From Neocallimastix lanati (nom. inval.) (Eukaryota; Neocallimastigomycota; Neocallimastigomycetes; Neocallimastigales; Neocallimastigaceae): a DNA stretch of 64,000 bases. Below are positions 33,912 to 43,705 of this stretch, piece after piece; the first letter of the stretch is position 1; each line of letters opens with the position of its first letter. Made by a program: the position numbers and the translations under genes. The stretch is from contig JACVTC010000027.1 of NCBI GenBank assembly GCA_016946835.1, forward strand, positions 682,001-746,000. The letters are read 5' to 3'. Under the pieces are notes generated by a model. That model had not been told where the DNA came from and searched no databases. It saw only the letters and a list, made by a program, of their open reading frames with translations.

Positions 33912-34116
33912 ATTCATCTATAAATAGATTATCCAATGAAATCATTGGTAGATACTATATATAGTTATAAATGAAAGGCAAAAAAAAAAAAAAAAGAGCA
34001 GTAAAAGAATTTTTGTGTCATTTAAAAAAAAAAATTTTTTTTCATTTAAAATTTTAATCTATTAAAAATTTATATATTTCTATTAATAAAAATGTAATAA
34101 TAATATTAATAAATAT

Positions 34117-34165
34117 AAAAATAAATAGTTTTTATTTTAAAAAAAAATAAAAACTATTTATTTTT
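34117..34165. repeat. Perfect inverted repeat, 22-bp arms with a 5-nt loop
   Basis: Arm 34117-34138 and arm 34144-34165 are exact reverse complements, separated by 5 A/T bases. It contains AAATAGTTTTTATTT, which recurs near 33440, so it probably arose by inverted duplication of the local repeat. Confidence 0.8.
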
Positions 34166-34294
34166 ATTTTTATTTTAAATTTAAATCTAAGTAATTCAAA
34201 ATATATATGTATTAATATATTTTTTATTTATCTTTTAGTAATTCTATATATATATATAAAGAAAGTATTACTATTAATTATATTGAATAATTAT

Positions 34295-34500
34295 AAATAT
34301 TTTTTAATAATGATTGTAATACATGAATACATGGATTTGAATAAACATTCTCATATCTATATTCAGTTAATTAACCAAATTTTTAAATTAAAGGAAAAGA
34401 AATAATCTCTTCATAAAAAGAGTGATAAAAAAATTCAAAAGAAATTTAGTTAAAACTCAATTCCATATCTTTTAAGATTCATTGATAATAATTATATATA
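34295..34500 (+). pseudogene. Degraded copy of the first exon/upstream region of the 46288 gene
   Basis: ATGGATTTGAATAAACATTC is almost identical to the gene start. TATATTCAGTTAATTAACC (in-frame stop), TTAGTTAAAACTCAATTCC and TATCTTTTAAGATTCATTG follow in exon order. It is a pseudogene fragment, with only exon 1 and its flank present. Confidence 0.75.
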
Positions 34501-34736
34501 TATATATATATTATATAATATATTATTAATAATATTATTTATATTGTTATTATTATTGTTATTTTTTTTCTATACTTTTTTTTTTTTTTTTTTTTTTTGT
34601 GGCTATTATAAATCTGTTGATTTAACTAAGTTTAAATTAAAATTATATATATCATTTTTATTCATTTTTATGAAATATCTTTTTTTTTTTTTTTTATTTT
34701 ATTTTTAAAATGTATTTAGTTTATTTATATGAATAA

Positions 34737-34796
<60 letters not shown>

Positions 34797-34934
34797 TAGT
34801 TTAAGAAATAATGAATAAATCAGAGAGCAAAGGATGAAATGAAAAAAAAAAAAAAAAAATAGAAACAAATATATATATATAAATTTAATCCTGTGTTGAA
34901 AAATGAAAAAAAAAAAAAAATCAAATTATAGAAT

Positions 34935-34939
34935 AAATG
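34935..34939. repeat. Target-site duplication of element E, left copy (AAATG)
   Basis: AAATG precedes the LTR start TGTCAA and recurs at 41263-41267. Confidence 0.92.
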
Positions 34940-35478
34940 TGTCAAAAATTAAAGAAAAGTTAATATTTGCTTAAATTTTCTTAAAACTTATTTTTTAGTA
35001 ATGAAATTTAGGGAATTAAAAAAAATTAATTTTATTTATTTTTTATTAAAATAAATAGTCGTTATAAATAATTAAATATGGCTACGATTTTATAAATCGG
35101 GAAAAAAAAAATTAAAAATGATTATAAGTTTTTTATCAAAAATTGTTAACGCTAATCGCTTAACAATTTTTTTTCGTTTTCTTCTTTTTATACTGACAAT
35201 TTCACTAAATTTAGAAGTTATTAAAATTAAAATTAAATTTAAAAGTTTATTGTATATAGTAGATTATTATTTTCAATTCTGCTAAATGATTTTTTAATTT
35301 GTTTATTCAACTATTCATTAACTAAACTAAAATTTATTTAAACAATTACTATTGATTCACTTATATAATTAAATATTAAGTTAAAACTATTAATTAATTT
35401 TTCATTAAATTTTAAAAATTTAATTAATCCAATAATGGATTAATTTAATCACAGTACAAGTATCGTCAGTTCTTGACA
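34940..35478 (-). repeat. 3' LTR of element E (539 bp)
   Basis: Ends TGTCAA...TTGACA give a 6-bp inverted repeat with canonical TG...CA. It differs from 40725-41262 by a substitution near 35044 and one base in an A run. It contains TTGTTAACGCT at 35143-35153, complementary on the element strand to the primer site. Confidence 0.95.
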
Positions 35479-35489
35479 CTGCCTCCTCC
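35479..35489 (-). other. Polypurine tract of element E
   Basis: The minus strand reads GGAGGAGGCAG between the stop codon and the LTR start TGTCAAG. Confidence 0.75.
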
Positions 35490-35497
35490 AGGAACCA

Positions 35498-38400
35498 TTA
35501 CTCCGGATGGTTAACAGTGGCACAAAATTTATCGTAAATGAACCTTTGATATCCGGCTAATACCGGGTCGTAATACTTGTCCTTATCAATAATATCTGCA
35601 TCGACCCAATCTTGGGAATTATTCCTTCTAAGAACCAAGTATTGGTAGTTTCCCTTATACTTTCTTGAGCTAAGAATTCTAATTATTTCTGATGGTCGGT
35701 CCTTAGACGTGGAAGAAAATTCCGTGGGGTTATGACTTCTTTTATAGTAAGGCTCTAATTCACTAACATGAAATATAGGGTACATATTCGGAAATGGTGA
35801 GCTAGAAAGGTCCAAGCGAAAATTATTTTGTTCTGGGTAAACTCCAGTGATTTTAAAAGGACCATAACGTCGCGTTTGTAATTTATAAAATGGGAGTGGG
35901 TTGAAACTGGCAGGCTTTTTCAACCAGACTAGATCACAAAGTTGGTACTGGACCGGAGGATTAGCAAGTTTCTTATCCTTAGCATTTAAGTAGTTTTCTT
36001 TTTGGATAGCTAGTATATGTTTTAGGTTAGCCAGATTGTGGGCAAAACTATCAATGTGGGGTGCTGCACCAAGTGAATGTACTAAGTCGGCGGTTTGAGG
36101 ATTAGCGTACAGCTGGTAATTGTATAGAGCTAGGAATGGAGCTTGGCCAGTAGAAGCATGGATCGAATTATTGTAACAAAATTCAGCTAGGTATAACCAC
36201 TTGATCCAAGACTCATTATCAAAATTTTCTAAAAAACAACGAAGGTATTGTTCCACATAAGCATTGGTTCGTTCAACCTGGCCAATAGTATGGTGGTGGT
36301 TAGTAGTAGCAAGTCTGTGGTCTACTCCTAAGAATTTCATTGTTTTCTTCCAGAACTTGCTGGTAAATTGGACTCCGCGGTCAGTAGTAATAATTAGTGG
36401 TAATCCATGTAACTTAAAAATATTTTGGAGGTATGCAGAGGCAGTTTCAGCTGCAGTTGGAACGTGATTAAATCCAACCAAGTGCACCATCTTAGTCAAG
36501 ACGTCACAAACCACCATAATGCATCCGCGGTGGGAACGTTCCGTAGAGTTTTCGTTTAATTTTGGTTTAGAAGGTAAAGCTGTAATGAAGTCAATTTGTA
36601 CCTGTTGCCATGGAAGTTCTGGTACGGGTAGTCTAACCATTTTTCCATAAGGTTTGTGTCGAGAATCCTTCATTTTGGCACAAATTTCACAGGATTGTAC
36701 ATAATCTGTTACGTCTTTTTTCAAGTTTGGCCAGGTATACCAGCGGCGTATTAATTCATAAGTTCTCTTGATACCTAGATGACCAGCTGTTTCGTCATCA
36801 TGATTAAGTTTCATGATGGTTTTTCTTAAGTTAGGGGGGACATATACCTTCCCTTCCCTCTCTAAGATAATTCCATCCTCGAGGGACCAGTTGTCCATGA
36901 AAGATTTATCCTTAGCTGCAAGTTTGGTTAAGATTTCTTGGGCCAGAGCATCTTGCAAATAACCCTGTTTAATGTCGTCAACAAAAAAAGATTCCTGGAA
37001 TGTAATCAAACAGGCATCGTTCGAAGGGTTGTCGAAACCTTGAAATTTTTCGGGTGAAATGATAGGGCATTCATCCAAGTTCTGGCTGGCTAGTACTTCG
37101 TGGTCAACTCTACGGGAAAGTTGGTCAGCTTTACCATTCGACTTACCAGGTCTGTAGATAATGGTAAAGTCAAAAGCAGATAAGAATTCCTGCCAACGAG
37201 CCTGGCGTTGGGTAAGTAGTTGTGGTTTACTGGCAAAAAGTAAATTACGGTGATCAGAATAAACCTGGGTTTGGAATTTGCTGCCTAGAAGTAGGTGTCT
37301 CCATTCAACGAAGGCTGTCTTAATAGCTAAAAGTTCTTTCTCGGTAATAGAATAATTAATTTCAGCTTTAGAAAGACTTTTAGAATAGAAATAAACTGGA
37401 TGTAGTAAATCGTCTTCGCCATATTGAGAAAGAACACCACCAATGGCAAAGTTGCTCGCATCGCATTCCACGATGAAAGGCTTGTCTTGGTTAGGATAAG
37501 CCAGAACAGGGGCGGAAACCAAAAGTTCTTTTAACTTGAGGAAAGCAGCCTGGCAGTCGTCGTTCCACACGAATTCAACATCTTTTTTGGTAAGGTGATG
37601 AATTGGTCTGGCAATTTTAGAGAAGTCTTTGATAAAACGGCGGTAATAATTGCAAAATCCGATGAAAGATTGAACTTCTTTAATGTTAGTAGGAGTGGGC
37701 CAAGAAGTAATGGCTTCGAGCTTGTGAGGATCAGTCTTGATGCCCTCACTGCTAACAATATGGCCGAGAAATTCCACTTCTTGTTTGTGGAATTCGCATT
37801 TAGAGATTTTGGCCACCAACTGATTATCGATGAGAAGTTGCAGGACGGTTTGTACCTGTTTAACATGCTCATCAAAAGATTTTGAATAGATGATTATATC
37901 ATCTAAGTAAACCTGAACGTATTTATTGATTACGTCTCGGAGAACAGTATTAATGAATCCTTGAAAAACAGCGGGGGCGTTGGTAAGACCAAAAGGCATC
38001 ACAGTGTATTCATAGTGACCATATTTTGTGCGGAAGGCGGTTTTAAATTCGTCACCTTCACGAATTCTGATGAGGTTATAAGCACTTTTTAGGTCGAGTT
38101 TGCTAAAAATTTTCGAGCCTCTCATAGCTTCGAAAACAACAGTGATTAAAGGGAGTGGGTATGAGTTCCGTAGGGTTTGTTGGTTTAACTTCCTATAGTC
38201 GATACATAGGCGGAGCTCCCCATTCTTCTTTCTTTGGAATAGCACTGGATGTGCGGCAGGAGAGATGGATCTTCTTATGAATCCATTTGCCAAGTTGTCC
38301 TTGAGGTATTTCTGAATTTCTTCATCCTCTTCCTTGGACGTAGGATATATTGGACCATAAAAGAAAGTGGCACCTTCCTTCAATTCTATTGCACAATCGT

Positions 38401-40627
38401 AAGGTCTATGCTTAGGTAGAGTATTTGCCAATTTTTCGTTAAATGCCTCAATCCAAGCAGAGTAATATTTCTTTACTAATTCTTCGGTAGTTAATTCTAA
38501 ATCTTCTTGGGGCATTGGTCCTTTAGTAGTAACAGTGATATTAAGAACACAGCGATGTCTTGAACTTCTTCTATAGGGTTGTCTTGCCCGTTGTGGTCTG
38601 GGAAGATTGTCTCTGGCTGAAACGGTGCCTAGGGTATTTCCGTAGTGTCGTCGTTCTATTTCTGGCTTAGAGATTTTATCAGTGGCCAAAAGTTCTTTTA
38701 TAGGGTTTCCGGAGGGTAACCCTTGTGATTCTGGTAGTTCTGGTTCAGAATAATCCACGCAGGCAGAAATTTCTCCTATCTGATTTCCGGGGGATTGCGT
38801 GTATCTAGTTACGACTGAATCATTTTTTGCTGGTTTAACTAAGAGTTCTTGTAAACCTTTTGTGGTTACCAGTTCTTTAAAATTTGTACTGTTTCTAATA
38901 TTAACGGTTATCAAACATGTGTTATCTTTCGTAGGGTAGTCTAGGCGGTCTCTTCCCTGATTGACTATCTTGGTGGTTCTTTTTCCATGGTTATCATAAC
39001 TAGTATAGATTCTATGCTTCTCTAGGAAATTTTGTCCTAAGAGTATAGTGTGTTCAAAGTGTTCGGTAATATTAAAACTAGTAGTGAATGTGAATGGTTT
39101 AGCTATTTTGTCATGCGAACCTTTAACCACAAGAGGGATGTTAATACTTACTTTGTCGGTTATAGCTCGTAATGTTGGCTCATTTCCGATTACCTTGACT
39201 GAAGTGAACTTTTCTTTTACGTTAATCTTTAATTCTTTAACTAATTTTGGAGGGATAATATTTATACTAGAACAAGGATCTAAACAAATTAAGACTTCTT
39301 TACACCGTGTGGGATCCCTAGGGTTGTTGATAGTTCCATTAAGAACAACAAAATTTTCTGGTACTTCTCTTGTTAGCTTAGGGACTTCACTTACTAACAT
39401 GGTAGTTGGTAGAGGGTTATTATTGCTTGAGAAGATTTTGCTTGGTCTTCTGAAGTTTCCTCGGTCAGACGTAGGGTTGTCGTTCTGGTATGCTTTTCCT
39501 TTTCCTAAGGAATCTTCCTTACCTTTTTCCTTGAAAGAAGAAAATTGCTTGTGCTTCTTCTTCCCATTTTCTCTTTTATTGTTGTCTTCTCTTTCTCTCT
39601 CGTTTATGAAGACTCTATATTCGGTACTGTAAATCCCTAATAAAGCGGCGACTAGGGCTCGGTTATCTTGGCGGCTATCTCTTTTCTCTAACCTCTCATC
39701 GTAGTACCTCTTCTGGTCAATGTCGCATCGGATCAAGCAACGAGTTAGGTCCTTGAGAGAAACTTTAGTAGGGTTATCGGCTTCCAATTTCATGAATTCT
39801 TTTTGTACGGAAGGCCTAACTTGGTAGTTCAATATTCCTTTTCTTTGTTCTTCCGTACAACCAATAGCTCTAGTAAGTCTATTAAATTCTGCCAAGAAGT
39901 CGTATACCTTTCCCCATTCGTGTTTTAGTTTTAGCAGCTTGGATTTCATGAGTTCTTTGTCTTCTTCTAGTTGGAAATCTGTCCTCATTTCTTCAAATAG
40001 TTTTGCAACGTCAGGATGTTTCTCTTGGCCTTCCTTCTGGGTAGCTTGGTACCATAAGGCAGCACTTCCTCGTAGTCGGTCAGTAACATAATATACCTTT
40101 GCTTGTTCATCGTAAAGGTATGTATTGGCGTATCGATAGAAGTGGCTTCTGCATCTATCGATAAAAGTGTTTACTTCTATGGCTTCTCCATGGAAGTAAA
40201 AAGGTGGTTCCGGTTGAGGGGTTATAGTATCCCTCATGACTACGTCGCCGTCTTCGTCCCTGGGAGTCTTAGGAGATTGGTTTAGTCGGATGTGGCTATT
40301 AATGTAATTAGCCACTTTTTCTTTAGCATCCTCAATGCTCTCGATGCTCTGCTTTTCGACTTTGTCAATCCTAGATGTATTTTCGTCGAATTTGTCCTTG
40401 ACGGCTTTCCCAAAAGTGTTGAACCTCTCTTCCAAAGAGGTTAGTTGCGTGTCCACCTTGGTAGTATGTTTATTGAGGGTTTCCACGGTAGAAGCTAAGC
40501 CCTCTATCATCTTCTTTAAAGTGTTGAACTGAGACGTCTGAAGAGTTGTCTCAGTCTTTTCTATCTTCTTTGTTTCTTCAACCTTTTTTGTTTCCTTGCT
40601 GGTTGAAGCTTTTGGTGTTTCCGACAT
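35498..40627 (-). CDS. Gag-Pol polyprotein of element E (1709 aa)
   Basis: Order of domains: an N-terminal coiled coil (about 30-115), retrotransposon Gag (FYFHGEAIEVNTFIDRC; YVTDRLRGSAALWYQA; about 150-320), a basic linker with no visible CCHC knuckle, then an aspartic protease region (LICLDPCSSINIIPPKLV near 450, with HTILLGQNFLEKHRI downstream). RT follows (VLFQRKKNGELRLCIDYRKL) with an intact YLDD near 906, then RNase H (VECDASNFAIGG). The integrase has an HH-CC finger (HDDETAGHLG, CEIC) and D/D/E near 1346, 1416 and 1451 (QIDFITAL, TTDRGVQF, IGQVERTNA). A chromodomain-like end (YQYLVLRRNNSQDWVDADII) closes the protein. The protease reads D-P-C-S where D-S/T-G is usual. A single frame for gag and pol resembles Tf1-type elements. 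The ATG at 40627 lies 86 nt after the primer site. Confidence 0.93.
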   Translation of the reverse strand: MSETPKASTSKETKKVEETKKIEKTETTLQTSQFNTLKKMIEGLASTVETLNKHTTKVDTQLTSLEERFNTFGKAVKDKFDENTSRIDKVEKQSIESIEDAKEKVANYINSHIRLNQSPKTPRDEDGDVVMRDTITPQPEPPFYFHGEAIEVNTFIDRCRSHFYRYANTYLYDEQAKVYYVTDRLRGSAALWYQATQKEGQEKHPDVAKLFEEMRTDFQLEEDKELMKSKLLKLKHEWGKVYDFLAEFNRLTRAIGCTEEQRKGILNYQVRPSVQKEFMKLEADNPTKVSLKDLTRCLIRCDIDQKRYYDERLEKRDSRQDNRALVAALLGIYSTEYRVFINEREREDNNKRENGKKKHKQFSSFKEKGKEDSLGKGKAYQNDNPTSDRGNFRRPSKIFSSNNNPLPTTMLVSEVPKLTREVPENFVVLNGTINNPRDPTRCKEVLICLDPCSSINIIPPKLVKELKINVKEKFTSVKVIGNEPTLRAITDKVSINIPLVVKGSHDKIAKPFTFTTSFNITEHFEHTILLGQNFLEKHRIYTSYDNHGKRTTKIVNQGRDRLDYPTKDNTCLITVNIRNSTNFKELVTTKGLQELLVKPAKNDSVVTRYTQSPGNQIGEISACVDYSEPELPESQGLPSGNPIKELLATDKISKPEIERRHYGNTLGTVSARDNLPRPQRARQPYRRSSRHRCVLNITVTTKGPMPQEDLELTTEELVKKYYSAWIEAFNEKLANTLPKHRPYDCAIELKEGATFFYGPIYPTSKEEDEEIQKYLKDNLANGFIRRSISPAAHPVLFQRKKNGELRLCIDYRKLNQQTLRNSYPLPLITVVFEAMRGSKIFSKLDLKSAYNLIRIREGDEFKTAFRTKYGHYEYTVMPFGLTNAPAVFQGFINTVLRDVINKYVQVYLDDIIIYSKSFDEHVKQVQTVLQLLIDNQLVAKISKCEFHKQEVEFLGHIVSSEGIKTDPHKLEAITSWPTPTNIKEVQSFIGFCNYYRRFIKDFSKIARPIHHLTKKDVEFVWNDDCQAAFLKLKELLVSAPVLAYPNQDKPFIVECDASNFAIGGVLSQYGEDDLLHPVYFYSKSLSKAEINYSITEKELLAIKTAFVEWRHLLLGSKFQTQVYSDHRNLLFASKPQLLTQRQARWQEFLSAFDFTIIYRPGKSNGKADQLSRRVDHEVLASQNLDECPIISPEKFQGFDNPSNDACLITFQESFFVDDIKQGYLQDALAQEILTKLAAKDKSFMDNWSLEDGIILEREGKVYVPPNLRKTIMKLNHDDETAGHLGIKRTYELIRRWYTWPNLKKDVTDYVQSCEICAKMKDSRHKPYGKMVRLPVPELPWQQVQIDFITALPSKPKLNENSTERSHRGCIMVVCDVLTKMVHLVGFNHVPTAAETASAYLQNIFKLHGLPLIITTDRGVQFTSKFWKKTMKFLGVDHRLATTNHHHTIGQVERTNAYVEQYLRCFLENFDNESWIKWLYLAEFCYNNSIHASTGQAPFLALYNYQLYANPQTADLVHSLGAAPHIDSFAHNLANLKHILAIQKENYLNAKDKKLANPPVQYQLCDLVWLKKPASFNPLPFYKLQTRRYGPFKITGVYPEQNNFRLDLSSSPFPNMYPIFHVSELEPYYKRSHNPTEFSSTSKDRPSEIIRILSSRKYKGNYQYLVLRRNNSQDWVDADIIDKDKYYDPVLAGYQRFIYDKFCATVNHPE

Positions 40628-40647
40628 GATAATTTCTCTTATTGTTT

Positions 40648-40695
<48 letters not shown>

Positions 40696-40713
40696 CGGTA
40701 AATCTTCTCTAAA

Positions 40714-40724
40714 AGCGTTAACAA
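40714..40724 (-). other. Self-priming primer-binding site of element E
   Basis: The minus strand reads TTGTTAACGCT directly after the 5' LTR. Its exact 11-nt complement AGCGTTAACAA lies inside the LTR (minus strand 40937-40927), 39 nt downstream of a TATAAA box (40976). This is the Tf1 arrangement, in which the first 11 nt of the transcript fold back to prime reverse transcription. No tRNA-type TGG site is present. Confidence 0.8.
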
Positions 40725-41262
40725 TGTCAAAAATTAAAGAAAAGTTAATATTTGCTTAAATTTTCTTAAAACTTATTTTTTAGTAATGAAATTTAGGGAA
40801 TTAAAAAAAATTAATTTTATTTATTTTTCATTAAAATAAATAGTCGTTATAAATAATTAAATATGGCTACGATTTTATAAATCGGGAAAAAAAAATTAAA
40901 AATGATTATAAGTTTTTTATCAAAAATTGTTAACGCTAATCGCTTAACAATTTTTTTTCGTTTTCTTCTTTTTATACTGACAATTTCACTAAATTTAGAA
41001 GTTATTAAAATTAAAATTAAATTTAAAAGTTTATTGTATATAGTAGATTATTATTTTCAATTCTGCTAAATGATTTTTTAATTTGTTTATTCAACTATTC
41101 ATTAACTAAACTAAAATTTATTTAAACAATTACTATTGATTCACTTATATAATTAAATATTAAGTTAAAACTATTAATTAATTTTTCATTAAATTTTAAA
41201 AATTTAATTAATCCAATAATGGATTAATTTAATCACAGTACAAGTATCGTCAGTTCTTGACA
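40725..41262 (-). repeat. 5' LTR of element E (538 bp)
   Basis: It has the same ends as the 3' copy. U3 contains a TATAAA box at 40971-40976 (minus strand), and the inferred transcript start is at 40937. No A/B-box pair was seen, unlike B and C. Confidence 0.95.
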
Positions 41263-41267
41263 AAATG

Positions 41268-41571
41268 AAAAATAAAAATATAAAAATATATAAAAAAAAT
41301 AACAGAAAATAGATGATCCAATGATATAATTGGTATATACTGTATATAGATATAAAAATAAATAGTAATGAAAAAAAAAATATATATATATATCCTATAA
41401 TAATAAGTTTTATTTTATTTTTTTTTTTCTTTCAAATATATATTTTATTATAATACTCTGTGATAAGTTATATTTTATTTTTTTTAAATATTTATAAAAA
41501 ATATTTGATGAAATGTATATAAATATTGTTAATTTTCAATTCCAATTTTTAATTGAATAGAATAGTTATAA

Positions 41572-41645
<74 letters not shown>

Positions 41646-41772
41646 ATTAATAAATGTAAATAATTAAATTTTATTATATATATAAAAATAAGTAGCAGTA
41701 TTAAAAAATTATTTTTGACTTTTAATAACTTTTTATTATATTATCAATTATATATATATATATATAATTGAT

Positions 41773-41850
<78 letters not shown>
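41268..41850. other. AT-rich DNA partly duplicated at 45540-45990
   Basis: No gene. Blocks such as AAATATTTGATGAAATG, TAATTGAATAGA, the AAAT microsatellite and TATTAAAAAATTATTTTTGAC recur in the same order near 45600-45970. A long AT-dinucleotide tract (41749-41815) is followed by about 38 T (41816-41853). The duplication suggests that the DNA around element D was copied locally. Confidence 0.55.
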
Positions 41851-41853
<3 letters not shown>

Positions 41854-41856
<3 letters not shown>

Positions 41857-42162
41857 TCGGTGTGTACCGCCCATGGTTTCAGCCTCCTCCTTCTCAGGGG
41901 TAGTAGAAATATTGAGGTATTCACATACATCCATATAGGGAAATATTGTCCTTTCTGGACAGCCTTACTGAGTGTTCAGCATTGATGCTCTGAGATGCGT
42001 ATTATTGCCAAGAATTTTTCTAGTACTTTCTCTCGGGGTACTTCTCCAATTCGTAACTTCCTTTTGAAGCTAAATCAATGTAACTTAACCCATGAACATT
42101 TGTACCAGCTCTCATATCAAATACATAAATGTTAGGAAGATTGTAATTTAGTAGAATACATT
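41854..42162 (-). pseudogene. Decayed protein-coding fragment of unknown family
   Basis: This GC-richer island sits between a T run and the LTR of element D. On the minus strand one frame reads NIYVFDMRAGTNVHGLSYID, continuing through LASKGSYELEKYPERKY to a TAG. Farther on, MDVCEYLNISTTPEKEEAET followed by MGGTHRS runs into the poly-Lys encoded by the T run. Intervening stops break it. I do not recognise the family. It may be a gene fragment trapped beside the retroelement. Confidence 0.4.
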
Positions 42163-42550
42163 GATATAAAACAAATATGTGTAGTAACATATTTGTATAT
42201 TTAATAATAATTATTAAATATTAAATTTATATTTTTTTGATAATAATTATTTTATATTATTTTATTTCAATATGTACTATTATAATTATAATAATTATAA
42301 TACTTTAATTCATATAAAAATAATATAGTTCTATAAATGAGAATATATAATTAATGTAATATCTATTTCATAAAAATAGATTAGATTATTTATATTAGAA
42401 ATAGAGGACTCTCTTGTAAAAAATTTTAGGAATTAGAATTATTATTTTAATTGTACGAATATTATAATTTTATTAATAAAAATTTACTAAACTACCATTA
42501 TTTAAAACCCACTGCTAATAAATTATTGCACATAAAAGTCCCGCATATCA
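42163..42550 (+). repeat. 5' LTR of element D (shortened relative of element A's LTR)
   Basis: It begins TGATATAAAACAAATATG and ends CCCGCATATCA. The first about 75 nt match 4880-4955 closely, and the last about 22 nt match 5419-5440. It is 388 bp against 561 bp in element A, so the middle has changed or been deleted. A primer site follows. Confidence 0.75.
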
Positions 42551-42556
42551 AAAAAA

Positions 42557-42573
42557 TGGTGGAGATATTGGGG
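42557..42573 (+). other. tRNA-type primer-binding site of element D
   Basis: TGGTGGAGATATTGGGG lies six A after the LTR and differs from the element A site by one C/T change. The following GATGTGC can pair with GCACAT near the LTR end, as in element A. Confidence 0.65.
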
Positions 42574-43251
42574 ATGTGCTGTGTAAAAGAAGTAATTTAT
42601 AAGTGGTGGTGTTTAGTAATTTTGTTAATTAATTATAAATCCATATATATTTACATAAATTCTCTTCAATTAAGATTAATTAAAATATACTGTTTAGGAT
42701 ATAAATTTTTAATTTTTTATATTGGTTATTTATAGTTTTATTATCTTTGGTGAAGAGAAAGTTATACTATATATGTTATTTCATTCATTTTAGTATAGTT
42801 TAAATAAATTGTTTTAAAATAAATAAATATTCGGAAATCTAATAAAACATATATATATATATATAAATAATTTATTAATATAGTGTTAGTGTTAAAAGTA
42901 AGGTAGTTTAAGTAGGATAATAATAATAATTAGAGATAAAATAACAATATTTTTACTATTTCACTATCTCTAATTATTATTATTATCCTACTTATTGTTA
43001 TTTTAATTAGCATTTTAGTGAATAATTTAAATAAGATATATAATAGGAATATTATTTTAATTAAAATAAGAGTAGGAAGATATAAATAGTGTTAAAATTT
43101 AGAAATAAAATTACAATAGATATAAGCATAATAAGATAAAAATATTGTTTATTTTAATAGTAGTATATTTATTAATATTAATTAGTAGTACATTTTAAAA
43201 ATAGATATAAAATAAAATATAAATCAAGATAACCTAACAGAAAAAATACAA
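42574..43251 (+). other. Leader region of element D with a strong hairpin
   Basis: There is no gene. The stretch is AT-rich, with an ATATAT run at 42850-42864 and a perfect long inverted repeat listed separately. By position it is the untranslated leader and lost gag region of element D. Confidence 0.5.
42909..42994. repeat. Perfect inverted repeat, 30-bp arms with a 26-nt loop
   Basis: Arms 42909-42938 and 42965-42994 are exact reverse complements (containing GTAGGATAATAATAATAATT), separated by 26 nt. It is the longest perfect hairpin I found. A transcript through it would form a 30-bp duplex. Confidence 0.88.
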
Positions 43252-43705
43252 TTGTTAAGATTGATAATTCAAAAAGGTAGATTTGAAACTGGAGTTAGTG
43301 ATGACGTGGATGAACTAGATGAGTTTATAGATGGTAAATCAATGGGAATATTAGCTCTTGTTGATAATAAGGAAGCTAGGTGTATTTTAAAAGGATATGG
43401 TGAAAATAATTTAGTAAATTGTAGTTTTCTGGAAAAATATATCCTTAATCATTTGCATCGATGACGCAAGTATTATTGGAATAACTAAACTTAACAATTT
43501 TAAATTTAACTATTGGTTGTATTCAAAAAAAAAAAAGTAATATTCAGAGTAGTTGAGAAAGAAAATCCATTTTATGATATTAGTTTGAATTTTAAAACAC
43601 AAAGAGAATTAGGAATTATTATTGACCCAAGGGACAATTTAATTCTTTCGAAACAAGGAACATTTGAATTTAGAGTGGTAGCTGAATTTGAAGAATTATC
43701 TATAA
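43252..43705 (+). pseudogene. Protease-region remnant of element D
   Basis: The first frame (43252-43464) has CILKGYGENNLVNCSFLEKY, which resembles a retropepsin D-T-G-x-x-x-x-L-V motif with the catalytic motif lost. After stops, a second segment (43513-43705) reads FRVVEKENPFYDISLNFKTQ, clearly related to FRVFDNDDSIFDIIINLKTQ of element A. It ends at the transposon insertion at 43706. RT, RNase H and integrase are absent. Confidence 0.7.
43697..43705. repeat. 9-bp target duplication (TATCTATAA), left copy
   Basis: TATCTATAA lies directly before the transposon start GGGAGAG and directly after its end CACACCC at 45135-45143. Confidence 0.92.

Larger units (their letters stand above)
31062..34934. 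other. AT-rich intergenic region with dispersed duplications
   Basis: No gene was found. The region holds A runs of about 30-40 bases (near 32495-32533, 33288-33318), a T run of about 30 at 33877-33907, AAT repeats (34738-34795) and several copies of a sequence related to the first exon and upstream flank of the gene at 46288, annotated separately. Two strong inverted repeats at 33231-33268 and 34117-34165 are also listed separately. The TATA-like AATATAAAAAGGTGGGG near 31171-31187 has no ORF behind it. Confidence 0.6.
34940..41262 (-). mobile_element. Element E: intact full-length Ty3/gypsy chromovirus (6323 bp)
   Basis: The element has near-identical LTRs (539 and 538 bp), a 5-bp target duplication, a polypurine tract (35479-35489), an 11-nt self-priming site (40714-40724), a short leader and a single uninterrupted gag-pol ORF. 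It is the only element here with every part apparently in place, except for an unusual protease motif. Its codon usage is visibly less AT-biased than that of the surrounding DNA. It is the best candidate in the window for a currently active element. Confidence 0.95.

Noticed and set aside
39048-39632. Plus-strand ORF of 194 codons inside element E
   Set aside because: Antisense to the gag/protease region of an intact gag-pol, with no recognisable domain.
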